From assembly GCA_036280655.1 (NCBI GenBank), contig DASUQI010000042.1, forward strand, positions 1 to 54,534: 54,534 nucleotides of DNA, written 5' to 3'. The stretch comes from DASSJM01 sp036280655. Its GTDB lineage: Bacteria; Actinomycetota; UBA4738; HRBIN12. Under the pieces are notes generated by a model that saw nothing but the letters and a program-made list of their open reading frames with translations, did not search any database and was not told the DNA's origin. Shown here piece after piece: positions 22,039 to 30,239 of the stretch. The position numbers and the translations under genes are program-made. Every line of letters begins with the position of its first letter. Position 1 is the first letter of the stretch.

Positions 22039-22503
22039 ATGAAGCGTTCACTCTTCGTGGCACTTGCCACGTTCACGGTGCTGGTGCTCAGCGCCTCGGC
22101 CGCGCAAGCGCAGTCGGGGCACTTCGTCGGCACGCCGACGTGCACCGACATCGGCACGCAACTGCAGTGCACCGGCAAGGTCGCTGGCCTCGGCGGCACG
22201 ACGTTTGAGATCACCGCGACGGCGACCGGCACCGCGACCGTCTCCTGCACCAACCCTGCGGGCAACGTCGCTCCGGGTCAGGCGTTTACCACGGCCGCTT
22301 CCGGAGGCACCGGGGACATCCCAACGCCGAGAAACGGGTCGTTCCGGTTCACCGTGACATCGATTGCACCGACAGCGCCAGCCAGATCGTGTCCGAACCC
22401 ACAATGGACTGCCACCGTGACGGACGTGGCGTTCGGAGACGCGACCGTGTCTCTGAGTGAGGACGGGGTGGTATCGGACACGATCATCGTTCCCGTCTCC
22501 TAG
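22039..22503 (+). CDS. Small secreted protein of unknown function
   Basis: A 154-residue exported protein. ATG 22039 follows AAAAGGAGAAGCGG. The signal peptide (residues 1-24) reads KRSLFVALATFTVLVLSASAAQA. The mature part is a beta-rich, Thr/Gly/Ala-rich domain with Cys in PTCTDIGTQLQCTG, VSCTNPAGNV and RSCPNPQWTATVTDV, so two disulphides are likely. No catalytic motif is visible. It is followed by a very strong terminator, so it is probably transcribed alone. Confidence 0.75.
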   Translation: MKRSLFVALATFTVLVLSASAAQAQSGHFVGTPTCTDIGTQLQCTGKVAGLGGTTFEITATATGTATVSCTNPAGNVAPGQAFTTAASGGTGDIPTPRNGSFRFTVTSIAPTAPARSCPNPQWTATVTDVAFGDATVSLSEDGVVSDTIIVPVS

Positions 22504-22538
22504 GTGGCGGTACGCGAAGGTCACAGCGTTTCATCAGT

Positions 22539-22578
22539 AAGACTAGGAGCCCCGGTTCTGGCCGGGGCTCCTCGTCTT
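22539..22578 (+). terminator. Strong terminator hairpin
   Basis: An 11-bp perfect GC-rich core AGGAGCCCCGG / CCGGGGCTCCT (22545-22555, 22562-22572) with a 6-nt loop is extended by five outer pairs AAGAC/GTCTT across one mismatch. It lies 36 bp after the stop of the secreted-protein gene and could work in both directions. Confidence 0.75.
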
Positions 22579-22847
22579 GCCGCCTAGAACGTGGCTGCGA
22601 CGGCTGCGTCCACGCCCTCAACCCCACAGCGTTCACAGACTCATTCGCGAATCTAGGAGTGGAAGTGCGGGCCGGGCCAAGGTGCCCGAAACCAGGCCGC
22701 TGCTTCCAACTTTCGCACCCGCTGAGTGAGAGACGGGTGCGGCGCGGTCTCCGTCACTGGGGGTAACCGGAGCCGCAGCGGTGCGAGGGCCGGTTCGGTA
22801 GGCGTCGGCTGGAGTGGACCCGCCACCCGTCGCCGGCCCTGCACGCT
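22579..22847. other. Gene-free spacer
   Basis: I see no reading frame with convincing codon use or a ribosome-binding site here. Short minus-strand frames exist but are Pro/Gly/Ala-rich, as expected by chance in GC-rich DNA. Confidence 0.4.
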
Positions 22848-23278
22848 TCACTTCCGCTTCGAGGTGAAGCCCTCGAGCTCGCGGCGCTCGGCCTTCGCCT
22901 GATCCTTCAACGCTGCGAGTGACTCACGGCGGACCTTCGTCTCCTGCTCGAACGCCCGGTCGCGCTCTGCGAGCGTTCGATCTGGCACAAGGTCATCGCC
23001 GGGTTCGCTCGGACGCTTCTTCGGCCTGCTTGCTAGGGCTACCTCCTCGCGCTGGACTTGGGCCTCTAGATCGAGCAACCGGGACCACCGGCTCGCGGCG
23101 TGCCCTCTGGCCTCCAGCTCTGCTCGTCACAACGTGTGCCATCGAGCTTCGTGACGTCGGGCCCGAGCGAAAGAAACATCCTCGTGAAGAGCGCGACGTT
23201 ATGCTCCCGTGCCCGGGCCGACTCGGCCTCCAGCCGTGCAGCCTGCCCGAAGTCCCGAGTCAATGCATTGATTGTCAT
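22848..23278 (-). pseudogene. Frameshifted gene for a charged coiled-coil protein
   Basis: On the minus strand ATG 23278 opens MTINALTRDFGQAARLEAES and continues ALFTRMFLSLGPDVTKLDGTRCDEQ. There the coding style passes to another frame (RAELEARGHAASRW, then LLDLEAQVQREEVALAS) and continues as a Lys/Glu/Arg-rich helical tail (ERDRAFEQETKVRRESLAAL, DQAKAERRELEGF) to a stop at 22848. A single-base indel near 23120 would join the two into a protein of about 145 residues. I do not recognise the family. The location right beside tRNA-Pro suggests a leftover of an integrated element. Confidence 0.45.
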
Positions 23279-23361
23279 GAACGCGCTCCTTCTAGCGGGG
23301 CGAGTAGTTCCCCGCGCCGTCGGTTCAGGGCGACGAGCTTCCTCCGCAACGCCCCTGCTCG

Positions 23362-23436
23362 TCGGGCCGGCCGGATTCGAACCGGCGACCTTCTGACCCC
23401 CAGTCAGACGCGCTAACCAAGCTGCGCCACGGCCCG
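23362..23436 (-). tRNA. tRNA-Pro (anticodon GGG)
   Basis: A 75-nt cloverleaf on the minus strand. The acceptor stem pairs CGGGCCG with CGGCCCG; the D arm is GCGC...GCGC; the anticodon arm is TCTGA-CTGGGGG-TCAGA with anticodon GGG; the T arm is GCCGG-TTCGAAT-CCGGC. The discriminator base is A. CCA is not encoded. Its 3' end faces the accessory stretch at lower coordinates, the usual orientation for an integration site. Confidence 0.95.
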
Positions 23437-23460
23437 TGGGCCCGATGCTACCCGAACGCG

Positions 23461-24747
23461 CTAGCGCCGCCGCCCCTTGCGGAAGCGAAGACGGACCGGC
23501 ACGCCGTCGAGCCTGAAGGCCCGCCGCAGGCGACCCTCGAGGAAACGTTGATACGAGGCCGGAGGCGGCAGGCCCCCGAACAGCACGAACCGAGGCGGCG
23601 CGCTCGTCACCTGGGTCCCGTATCGGTACCGGACCCCACCCGGCGCCGACCTTTCCGCCTGCGCGCCCTGGACGACCTCGTTGACCTGGGCGGTGGGGTG
23701 CCGCTCGGACCAGCGCTCGTGCACCGTCGCGAGCGCGGGTGGGAGCCGGTGGACGCCGGTCCCGGTCTTCGCCGACGTGCGCAGGACCGGCGCCTTCGCG
23801 TACGGCTCGAGCAGCTCGGTGAGCTCACGGAACGCGCGGTCGCGCTCCTCGACCAGGTCCCACTTATTCGCGACGACGACGAGGCCGCGCCCGATCTCCA
23901 TCACCCGAGCCGCGATCCGCTTGTCCTCACCCGCGAACCCCTCGGACGCGTCGAGCACGAGGAGCGCGACGTGCGCGCGTTCGATCGCGCGCTCGGCCCG
24001 CAGGAAGCTGTAGTAGTCGACGCCCTTCACGCGGGTCGGGCGGCGGAATCCCGCCGTGTCGACGAACCGGACCTGCTCCCCCGACCAGCTCACGAGGGCG
24101 TCGACCGCGTCCCGCGTCGTGCCGGCCTCCTCGTACACGACCGAGCGCTCCTCGCCGACGAGCCGGTTGAACAGGCTCGACTTGCCGACGTTGGGGCGGC
24201 CGACGATCGCGAACCGCGGCTCGGCGTCGTTCTCGTCGGCGTCCTCTGCCTCCTCGGGGAGCACCGCGACGATCCAATCGAGCAGGTCGCCGGAACCCCT
24301 GCCGTGCAACGCCGAGACGCCCATCGGGTCACCGAGTCCGAGCGCGTGGAACGACGCCACGTCGCTCTCGTCGGCCTCCGAGTCGATCTTGTTCACGACG
24401 ACGAGCACCGGCACCTCGGCGCGCCGCAGCCGGCGCGCGAGCGTGGCGTCCTCCTCCACGAGCCCGGTCCGCCCGTCGACGACGAACAGGACGACGTCCG
24501 CCGCCTCGGCCGCGCGCTCCGCCTGGCGCGAGACGAGCGCCTCGATCCCGGTCGCGCCCTGGCGGTATCCGCCGGTGTCCACGAGCCTGAAGGTTCGGCC
24601 CCTCCACGTCGCCTCGAGCTCGACCCGGTCGCGCGTGACGCCGGGCATCTCGTCGGCGATCGCCTCCCGCCGCCCGAACAGGCGGTTCACCAGGGTCGAC
24701 TTGCCCACGTTCTGGCGCCCGACCACGGCCACGGCCGGCCCGCTCAC
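23461..24747 (-). CDS. der: Ribosome-associated GTPase Der (EngA)
   Basis: A 428-residue protein with two tandem GTPase domains and a C-terminal KH-like domain, needed for 50S subunit assembly. First domain: GRQNVGKSTLVN (10-21), DTGGY and NKID. Second domain: GRPNVGKSSLFN, DTAGFRR and NKWD. The C-terminus (GGLPPPASYQRFLEGRLRRAF) is typical. GTG 24747 overlaps the cmk stop by 4 bp (GTGA). It is the last gene of the aroH-tyrA-aroA-cmk-der run and is followed by tRNA-Pro on the same strand. The cmk-der pairing is conserved in Actinobacteria. Confidence 0.97.
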   Translation of the reverse strand: MSGPAVAVVGRQNVGKSTLVNRLFGRREAIADEMPGVTRDRVELEATWRGRTFRLVDTGGYRQGATGIEALVSRQAERAAEAADVVLFVVDGRTGLVEEDATLARRLRRAEVPVLVVVNKIDSEADESDVASFHALGLGDPMGVSALHGRGSGDLLDWIVAVLPEEAEDADENDAEPRFAIVGRPNVGKSSLFNRLVGEERSVVYEEAGTTRDAVDALVSWSGEQVRFVDTAGFRRPTRVKGVDYYSFLRAERAIERAHVALLVLDASEGFAGEDKRIAARVMEIGRGLVVVANKWDLVEERDRAFRELTELLEPYAKAPVLRTSAKTGTGVHRLPPALATVHERWSERHPTAQVNEVVQGAQAERSAPGGVRYRYGTQVTSAPPRFVLFGGLPPPASYQRFLEGRLRRAFRLDGVPVRLRFRKGRRR

Positions 24748-25394
24748 GCCGAGATCCCCCGCTCGCGGACGAGCTCGAGCGCCCGCCGGACGACGTCTGC
24801 GGCGGCGAGCCCGGTCGTATCGAGCACGACCGCGTCCGGCGCCGGCTCGAGCGGGTTCGTCCGCGCGTCGAGCTCGTCCCGGGTCCCGAGCGCCTCCGCG
24901 ATCCGCGAAGGGTCGTCCTCACGTTCGAGCGCGCGCCGGTCCGCCCGCTCCACCGGGTTCGCCTCGAGGAAGATCTTGAGCGGCGCGCCCGGCGCGACCA
25001 CCGTCCCGATGTCGCGACCCTCCATCACCGCACCGTCGGCTGCGAGCCGTCGCTGCTCCGCGCGAAGCACCTCCCGAACCTCGGGGTGACGGGCAACCAC
25101 CGAGACGCTCGACTCGACCTCGGGGGACGTGAGGGTCTCGCTCGGAGGTTCACCGTCGATCGTGAGCTCGGGCGGCCGAACGCTCCGGTCGAGCTCGAAG
25201 CGCATCCCTCGCGCCAGCCGCTCGAGCGCGTCGGCGTCGTCCGGCGCCACGCCGTCGCGATGCGCCCGCAGCGCAAGCGCCCGATACATCAGGCCGGTGT
25301 TCACGTACGGGAGCCCGAGCTCGAGGGCGAGCGCCCGCGCCAGCGTGCTCTTGCCCGAACCGGCCGCGCCGTCGATCGCGATCACCGGCGCCAT
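24744..25394 (-). CDS. cmk: Cytidylate kinase
   Basis: A 216-residue NMP kinase that phosphorylates CMP and dCMP. The P-loop is IDGAAGSGKSTLARALA, followed by PYVNTGLMYRALAL. The substrate-binding parts are MEGRDIGTVVAPGAPLKIFLEA and RADRRALERE. ATG 25394 overlaps the aroA stop (ATGA) and the stop overlaps der. The linkage of aroA directly to cmk is common in bacteria. Confidence 0.95.
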   Translation of the reverse strand: MAPVIAIDGAAGSGKSTLARALALELGLPYVNTGLMYRALALRAHRDGVAPDDADALERLARGMRFELDRSVRPPELTIDGEPPSETLTSPEVESSVSVVARHPEVREVLRAEQRRLAADGAVMEGRDIGTVVAPGAPLKIFLEANPVERADRRALEREDDPSRIAEALGTRDELDARTNPLEPAPDAVVLDTTGLAAADVVRRALELVRERGISA

Positions 25395-26755
25395 CACACG
25401 TCCACCCTCGCGCCGAGCGCCCGGAGCGCTTCGAGGAAGCCCGGGAACGAGACGTCCGCCGCCTCGATCCCCCCGATCGTGGTCGGTTCCCGGGCCACGA
25501 GCGCCGCGACGGCGGTGGCCATGACGATGCGGTGATCGGCACTGGCCGGGGCCTCGCCGCCCCGCAGTCCGCCGCCAGCGACGACGAGGTCGTCGCCCTC
25601 GACGTGCGCGTCGCCCCCGAGCGCGACGATCGCGCCCTCGAGCGCACGGAGACGGTCGCTCTCCTTCAGCTTCAGCTCCCCCGCCCCCGCGAACCGGGTC
25701 TCGCCGTCGGCGAACGCGGCCGCGAGCGCGAGCACCGGGATCTCGTCGATCACGAGCGGCAGCTCTACGGCCTCGACCGTCGTCCCGTTCAGGAGCCCGC
25801 CGGGAGCGACGATCAGCGTCCCGACCGGCTCGCCCAGCTCCTCGCGCTCGACGGACGCGCGGACGTCCGCCCCCATGCGTTCGAGCACCTCGAGGAAGCG
25901 GGTGCGCGTCGGGTTGAGCCCGACGTCGCGGATCTCGAGCGCCGAGCCCGCGAGGACGGCAGCCGCGACGAGGAAGGCGGCCGACGAGACGTCGCCCGGC
26001 ACCCGGGCCGAGAACCCGCCGTGCTGGAAGGCCCGGACCGCCGCCCGGCTGGGCTCGAACGTCACCGGGGCGCCGAGGTAAGCGAGCGCGCGCTCGGTGT
26101 GGTCCCGCGTCGGCGCCGGCTCGAGCACCGTGGTCTCCCCCTCGGCGGCGAGACCCGCGAGCAGCACGGCGCTTTTCACCTGGGCGCTCGGGACCGGCAC
26201 CCGGTGCTCGATCCCCCGGAGGCCGCCCCCGCGCACGACCACCGGCGCGTGGCCGTCCGCGGTGCGCACCGCCGCACCCATCGCCCGCAGGGGTTCGGCC
26301 ACCCGCTCCATCGGGCGACCCGAGAGGCTGTCGTCGCCCACGAGCGTGGCCTCGAACGGGAGCCCGGCGAGCACGCCGGCCAGCAGTCGCATCGACGTGC
26401 CCGAGTTCGCGCAATCCAGTGCCCGAGCGGGAGCCTCGAGCGCCGCTCGACCGTGCGTCTCGAGCACGAGGTCGGGCGCTCGAGGTCGAGGGTCGTTCGT
26501 CGTGGAACGGTCACGGTCTGCCTCGGCCGCGGGGCTGGAGGCCCAACCGTCCAGTGCACCTCGAGCCTCTTCGGGCACGAGCTCCGCCAGGCAGCTCGCC
26601 GTGGCCTTCACGTCGAGCCCCTCCGGCAGGCCGCGGAGCTCGCTCCGGCCCTCTGCCGTCGCCGCGAGCAGCAGCCAGCGGTGGGCGATCGACTTGTCGC
26701 CGGGAACGCGTGACGCTCCCCCGCCGAGCCCCCCGGGATGCACGACCGCGCGCAT
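25394..26755 (-). CDS. aroA: 3-phosphoshikimate 1-carboxyvinyltransferase (EPSP synthase)
   Basis: A 453-residue enzyme that joins phosphoenolpyruvate to shikimate-3-phosphate. Signatures are RVPGDKSIAHRWLLLAA, LDCANSGTSMRLLAG (the second family signature), GDDSLSGRPMERV, PVPSAQVKSAVLLAGLAA and KLKESDRLRA. An insertion of about 30 residues rich in Arg, Asp and Pro (AAEADRDRSTTNDPRPRAP) lies between the first helix block and LDCANSGTS; it is not part of the usual core. ATG 26755 overlaps the tyrA stop (ATGA). Confidence 0.95.
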   Translation of the reverse strand: MRAVVHPGGLGGGASRVPGDKSIAHRWLLLAATAEGRSELRGLPEGLDVKATASCLAELVPEEARGALDGWASSPAAEADRDRSTTNDPRPRAPDLVLETHGRAALEAPARALDCANSGTSMRLLAGVLAGLPFEATLVGDDSLSGRPMERVAEPLRAMGAAVRTADGHAPVVVRGGGLRGIEHRVPVPSAQVKSAVLLAGLAAEGETTVLEPAPTRDHTERALAYLGAPVTFEPSRAAVRAFQHGGFSARVPGDVSSAAFLVAAAVLAGSALEIRDVGLNPTRTRFLEVLERMGADVRASVEREELGEPVGTLIVAPGGLLNGTTVEAVELPLVIDEIPVLALAAAFADGETRFAGAGELKLKESDRLRALEGAIVALGGDAHVEGDDLVVAGGGLRGGEAPASADHRIVMATAVAALVAREPTTIGGIEAADVSFPGFLEALRALGARVDV

Positions 26756-27843
26756 CAGGCGAGCCGGATCGGCTCGAACCAGCGATCTCGCAGGGCGCGT
26801 TCGGCATCGGGCGAGGCACCCGCGGCCACGGTGAGGTGGACGGTCCCGCGACCCCCCTCGGGCGAGTGCACGATCTGGAGGTCCTCGATGTTCACGCCGG
26901 CCTGGCTCATCGCCGCCGTGACCTCGGCGAGCACCCCGGGGCGGTCCGGGACCGGGACCTGGAGCACGGCCACCCCCGCCTTCACCTGCGGCTTGGCCGC
27001 AAGCGACAGGCGCGCGTCCTTCGCCTCGCCGAACGCCCGCTCGACCTCGCCGGCGTCGCCGGCCTCGACCATCTCGCGGAGCCGAGTGAGCCGCTCCACG
27101 TACAGGGAGATCGCGCGCCCGATCGCGTCGCCGTTCGCGACGAGGATGTCGCTCCACAGGTGCGGGCTCGACGCCGCGAGCCGCGTGAGGTCGCGGAACC
27201 CCCCCGCCGCGAGCAGCAGCAGCTCGGGTTCGCCCGCCTCCTCGGTCGCCGCGACCCCCATGAGCGCGGTCGAGGCGACCTGCGGAAGGTGGCTGACCAT
27301 CGCGACGAGCCGGTCGTGCCGCTCGGCGTCGAGACGGACCGGCCGGGCACCGATCTTCGCGACGAACGCCTCCACGCGCTCGAGCGCCCGCGCGTCGGCG
27401 CCTTCGTCGAGCGCCCACACGATGCCGTCGAGGACGGATGCAGACGCGTGATCGGGCCCCGAGCGCTCCGATCCTCCCATTGGGTGGCCGCCGACGTAGC
27501 GGGACAGGTCGCCGGCACCCGCGACCCCTCGGAGCTCGGACGCGACGTGCGACTTCACGCTGGCCACATCGGTGACGACCGCGTCCGGCGCCGATCGAAG
27601 CGCCTCTGCCACGGCGCCGGGCACGGCCGGGATCGGGGTGCTCACGACGACCACAGTGGCGCCGGCGACGCACTCCTCCAGCGTGCCGGACGGCGTCAGC
27701 CCGCTCCGTTCGGCGGCACGGGCGAGCGCGTCGGCGTCGGTGTCGAACCCCCGCACGGGGTCGCCTACGCGTACGGCGGCCATCGCGACCGAGGTCCCGA
27801 TCAGCCCGGTGCCGACGACGGCGACGCGGTCAGCCGAGGTCAT
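26755..27843 (-). CDS. tyrA: Prephenate dehydrogenase with C-terminal ACT domain
   Basis: A 362-residue enzyme. The Rossmann motif VAVVGTGLIGTSVAMA opens the protein. The catalytic region VGGHPMGGSERSG contains the conserved His, and SHLPQVASTALM is typical of TyrA. Residues from about 285 (LQVPVPDRPGVLAEVTAAMS) form an ACT regulatory domain, probably for feedback by tyrosine. It converts prephenate to 4-hydroxyphenylpyruvate. ATG 27843 overlaps the end of aroH by 14 bp, so chorismate mutase and prephenate dehydrogenase are coupled. Confidence 0.94.
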   Translation of the reverse strand: MTSADRVAVVGTGLIGTSVAMAAVRVGDPVRGFDTDADALARAAERSGLTPSGTLEECVAGATVVVVSTPIPAVPGAVAEALRSAPDAVVTDVASVKSHVASELRGVAGAGDLSRYVGGHPMGGSERSGPDHASASVLDGIVWALDEGADARALERVEAFVAKIGARPVRLDAERHDRLVAMVSHLPQVASTALMGVAATEEAGEPELLLLAAGGFRDLTRLAASSPHLWSDILVANGDAIGRAISLYVERLTRLREMVEAGDAGEVERAFGEAKDARLSLAAKPQVKAGVAVLQVPVPDRPGVLAEVTAAMSQAGVNIEDLQIVHSPEGGRGTVHLTVAAGASPDAERALRDRWFEPIRLA

Positions 27844-28189
27844 CGCGCAGCGACTCCGCGCCATCCAGGTACACGTGCGCGACGTCCTCGGGCGCGCGCT
27901 CCGTGTGGAAGTGCACGAGGATGCGGACGACGCCGGTCATCGAGCCCTCGACGGGGATCTCCTGCGCGCACAGCAGCGGCAGCCGCCCGAGTCCCATCCG
28001 CCGAGCGGCCTCGGCCGGGAACGCCGACCGCAGGTCCTCGGTCACGGTGAAGAACGCGCTCACGAGGTCGTCGTGCTCGATCTCGTTGCGCTGCAAGATC
28101 GCCTCGAGGAGCCTCGTGGTGGACGTCAGCACGGTCTCGGCCGTGTCCTCGCTCACGCGGATCGCGCCGCGCGCCGCTCGCACCCTCAT
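27830..28189 (-). CDS. aroH: Chorismate mutase (AroH type)
   Basis: A 119-residue monofunctional chorismate mutase of the AroH (Bacillus-type, trimeric barrel) class. Signatures are RGAIRVSEDTAETVLTSTTRLLEAI, DDLVSAFFTVTEDLRSAFPAEAARR and LPLLCAQEIPVEGSM, with the active-site Arg, Glu and Cys of the class. It feeds prephenate to TyrA, encoded in the overlapping next gene. ATG 28189 is preceded by a weak ribosome-binding site. Confidence 0.94.
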   Translation of the reverse strand: MRVRAARGAIRVSEDTAETVLTSTTRLLEAILQRNEIEHDDLVSAFFTVTEDLRSAFPAEAARRMGLGRLPLLCAQEIPVEGSMTGVVRILVHFHTERAPEDVAHVYLDGAESLRDDLG

Positions 28190-28209
28190 CCCGGCGAAAG
28201 GCTATACGG

Positions 28210-28929
28210 CTAGAGCCCGGCGGCGCGGTAGAGCGCGCGGACCTCCTCCGGCTCGAGATCGCGGACCTCGCCCGGCCTCATCCGCCCGAGCCGGATGGAC
28301 CCCACCCGCACCCGAACCAGGCGCCGCACGGGCAGCTCCACCGCCTCGAGCATCCGCCGGACCTCGCGCTTGCGCCCCTCGACCATCACGACGCGCACGC
28401 TCCCGCGCCCGCGAGCTCCCCCGGCCGGCCGGGCGTCCACCGCGCGGGCCACGCCGTCGGACAGCTCCACCCCGCGCCGCAGCCGTGCCAACCGGCGGCC
28501 GGAAGGAGCCCCCTCCACCTCCGCCAGGTACTCCTTCTCGACCCCGTAGCGCGGATGCGTCAGGCGATGGGCGAGGTCGCCGTCGTTCGTGAGCAGCAGG
28601 AGCCCCTCCGTGTCGCGATCCAGCCGGCCGACCGGGAACACGCGGGGACCCGACGGGAGGAGGCGCGTGAGGTCCCGGGCCGCGTGCGGGTCGCGCATCG
28701 TGGTCGTCACGCCTCGCGGCTTGTTGAGGGCGAGGTAGCGCAGGCCCGGGTCCACGCTGATCCGGCGTCCGTCCACCCGGACCTCGTCGCGCGCGGGATC
28801 GACGCGGTCGCCGAGGGTCGCGGTCTCCCCGTTCACCTGGACGCGTCCGGCGGAGATCAGCTCCTCTGACGTGCGCCGCGAGCCGAGCCCCGCCCTTGCC
28901 AAGGAGCGCTGGAGCCGCTCGACCGGCAC
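28210..28929 (-). CDS. rluB: Pseudouridine synthase, RsuA/RluB family
   Basis: A 239-residue rRNA-modifying enzyme. An N-terminal S4 RNA-binding domain (LQRSLARAGLGSRRTSEELI) is followed by the catalytic domain. GRLDRDTEGLLLLTNDG holds the catalytic Asp, and LNKPRGVTTTMRDP and HPRYGVEKEYLAEV are family signatures. The product should be a pseudouridine in 23S rRNA, as for RluB. It follows scpB by 6 bp, an arrangement (scpA-scpB-rluB-cmk) conserved in Actinobacteria and Firmicutes. Confidence 0.93.
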   Translation of the reverse strand: MPVERLQRSLARAGLGSRRTSEELISAGRVQVNGETATLGDRVDPARDEVRVDGRRISVDPGLRYLALNKPRGVTTTMRDPHAARDLTRLLPSGPRVFPVGRLDRDTEGLLLLTNDGDLAHRLTHPRYGVEKEYLAEVEGAPSGRRLARLRRGVELSDGVARAVDARPAGGARGRGSVRVVMVEGRKREVRRMLEAVELPVRRLVRVRVGSIRLGRMRPGEVRDLEPEEVRALYRAAGL

Positions 28930-28935
28930 GGAGGG

Positions 28936-29475
28936 TCAGTCTTCCGCCGGCGCGTCCTCGGCGCTTCGCGAGAGCAGCGGCGCGAGCGAGGGAAGCCCCG
29001 AGAGCGAGGGCAGCCCGAGCCGCTCGAGGAACTCGGGCGTCGTGCCGTAGAGCACGGGGCGTCCGGGGGTCTCCTCGCGGCCGACCTCGGCGACGAACCC
29101 GCGGTCGACGAGCGCGCGCAACACGCCGTCCGAGTTCACGCCGCGGACGCTCGAGATCTGATGGCGGGTCACCGGCTGCTTGTACGCGACGATCGCGAGC
29201 GTCTCGAGCGCCGCCTTCGTCAGGCGCGTGTGGCGGGAGGCGAGCACGTAGCGTTCGACCGCCTCGGCCGCGTCGGGATGGGTCGTGAGCCGCCAGCCGC
29301 CGGCGACGTTGCGGAGCGTGATCCCGGCGCCCCGCTCCTCGTACGCCGCAGCGAGCTCCTCGCACAGCCGGTCGACCTCCTGCCGCGAGGTCCCGAGCGC
29401 CTGCGCGAGCGCGACCGAGGCGACCGGCTCGTCGGACACGAACAGCAGGGCCTCGACCTCGCGCACCGAGCTCAC
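28936..29475 (-). CDS. scpB: Segregation and condensation protein B
   Basis: A 179-residue kleisin-associated winged-helix protein of the SMC-ScpAB complex. It starts VSSVREVEALLFVSDEPVAS, contains GGWRLTTHPDAAEAVERYV and the conserved block ALETLAIVAYKQPVTRHQIS-RGVNSDGVLRAL, and ends with a poorly conserved tail. GTG 29475 overlaps the scpA stop by 4 bp. Confidence 0.95.
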   Translation of the reverse strand: MSSVREVEALLFVSDEPVASVALAQALGTSRQEVDRLCEELAAAYEERGAGITLRNVAGGWRLTTHPDAAEAVERYVLASRHTRLTKAALETLAIVAYKQPVTRHQISSVRGVNSDGVLRALVDRGFVAEVGREETPGRPVLYGTTPEFLERLGLPSLSGLPSLAPLLSRSAEDAPAED

Positions 29476-30239
29476 GCCGCCTCCCCCTCCCACCGCACCT
29501 CGATCTCGCCGAACGTCTCCGCCTGCTCGAGATCCACCTTCCCCTCGCGGTAGAGCTCGAGCAGCGCGAGGAAGCGCACCACGATCTGGATCCGTTCGTC
29601 GCAGTCGGCGACGAGGTCGCGGAAGCTCGCCTGACCGAGCCGGTCCAAGTGTCCCCGGACCGCCTCGACGGCCTCCGCCATCGTGTATCGGATCGGCGTG
29701 ACGTGCGAGAGGTCGAGCAGCGCCGGCGGTCGCAGCACGGCCGCGGCGATCCGCGCGAGGTCCTCCGCCTGGATCATCTCGAGCACGTCGGGGTACAGGT
29801 GCGCGAGCTCGGGCGGAGGCCCGGCCTCCCGGGGGAAGCGCAGGGACTCCTCCTCGAGCAGGCGGCCGAGCTCGACCGCCACGATCCGGAACGCCGACAG
29901 CTCGATCGACCGCGCGTACACGAGGTCCGGCGAGACGCCGAGCAGGTCCTCCTCGTCGACGACCTCGTGACGCGGCATCAGACGCCCCACCTTCAGCTCG
30001 AGGAGGATCGCGCAGACCGCCAGGAACCAGGTCGCCTCTTCGAGCGACCACTCCTCGGTCTCCTTGCCGTAGGCGATGAACCGGTCGGTCACCGTCGCGA
30101 TCGGGACGTCGCAGACGTCGATCTTCTGATCCAGGAGCAGGTCGGCGAGCACGGTGAATGGCCCGCTGAAGACCGGCAGCTCGACGGCGAATGCCGCGCG
30201 CTCCTCCGGTCGGTCGTCCGACCCTGCCGACGGCGTCAC
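29472..30239 (-). CDS. scpA: Segregation and condensation protein A (kleisin)
   Basis: A 255-residue kleisin that bridges SMC heads and binds ScpB. The N-terminal motif FAVELPVFSGPFTVLADLLLDQKIDVCDV is typical, as are WFLAVCAILLELKVGRLMP and the C-terminal winged helix (VVRFLALLELYREGKVDLEQ). GTG 30239 overlaps the trpS stop by 4 bp. In many genomes parA precedes scpA; here trpS does. Confidence 0.94.
   Translation of the reverse strand: MTPSAGSDDRPEERAAFAVELPVFSGPFTVLADLLLDQKIDVCDVPIATVTDRFIAYGKETEEWSLEEATWFLAVCAILLELKVGRLMPRHEVVDEEDLLGVSPDLVYARSIELSAFRIVAVELGRLLEEESLRFPREAGPPPELAHLYPDVLEMIQAEDLARIAAAVLRPPALLDLSHVTPIRYTMAEAVEAVRGHLDRLGQASFRDLVADCDERIQIVVRFLALLELYREGKVDLEQAETFGEIEVRWEGEAA

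Noticed and set aside
22633..22851. Small minus-strand gene upstream of the coiled-coil pseudogene
   Set aside because: Frame is Pro/Gly/Ala-rich with no ribosome-binding site or motif; typical random GC-rich frame.
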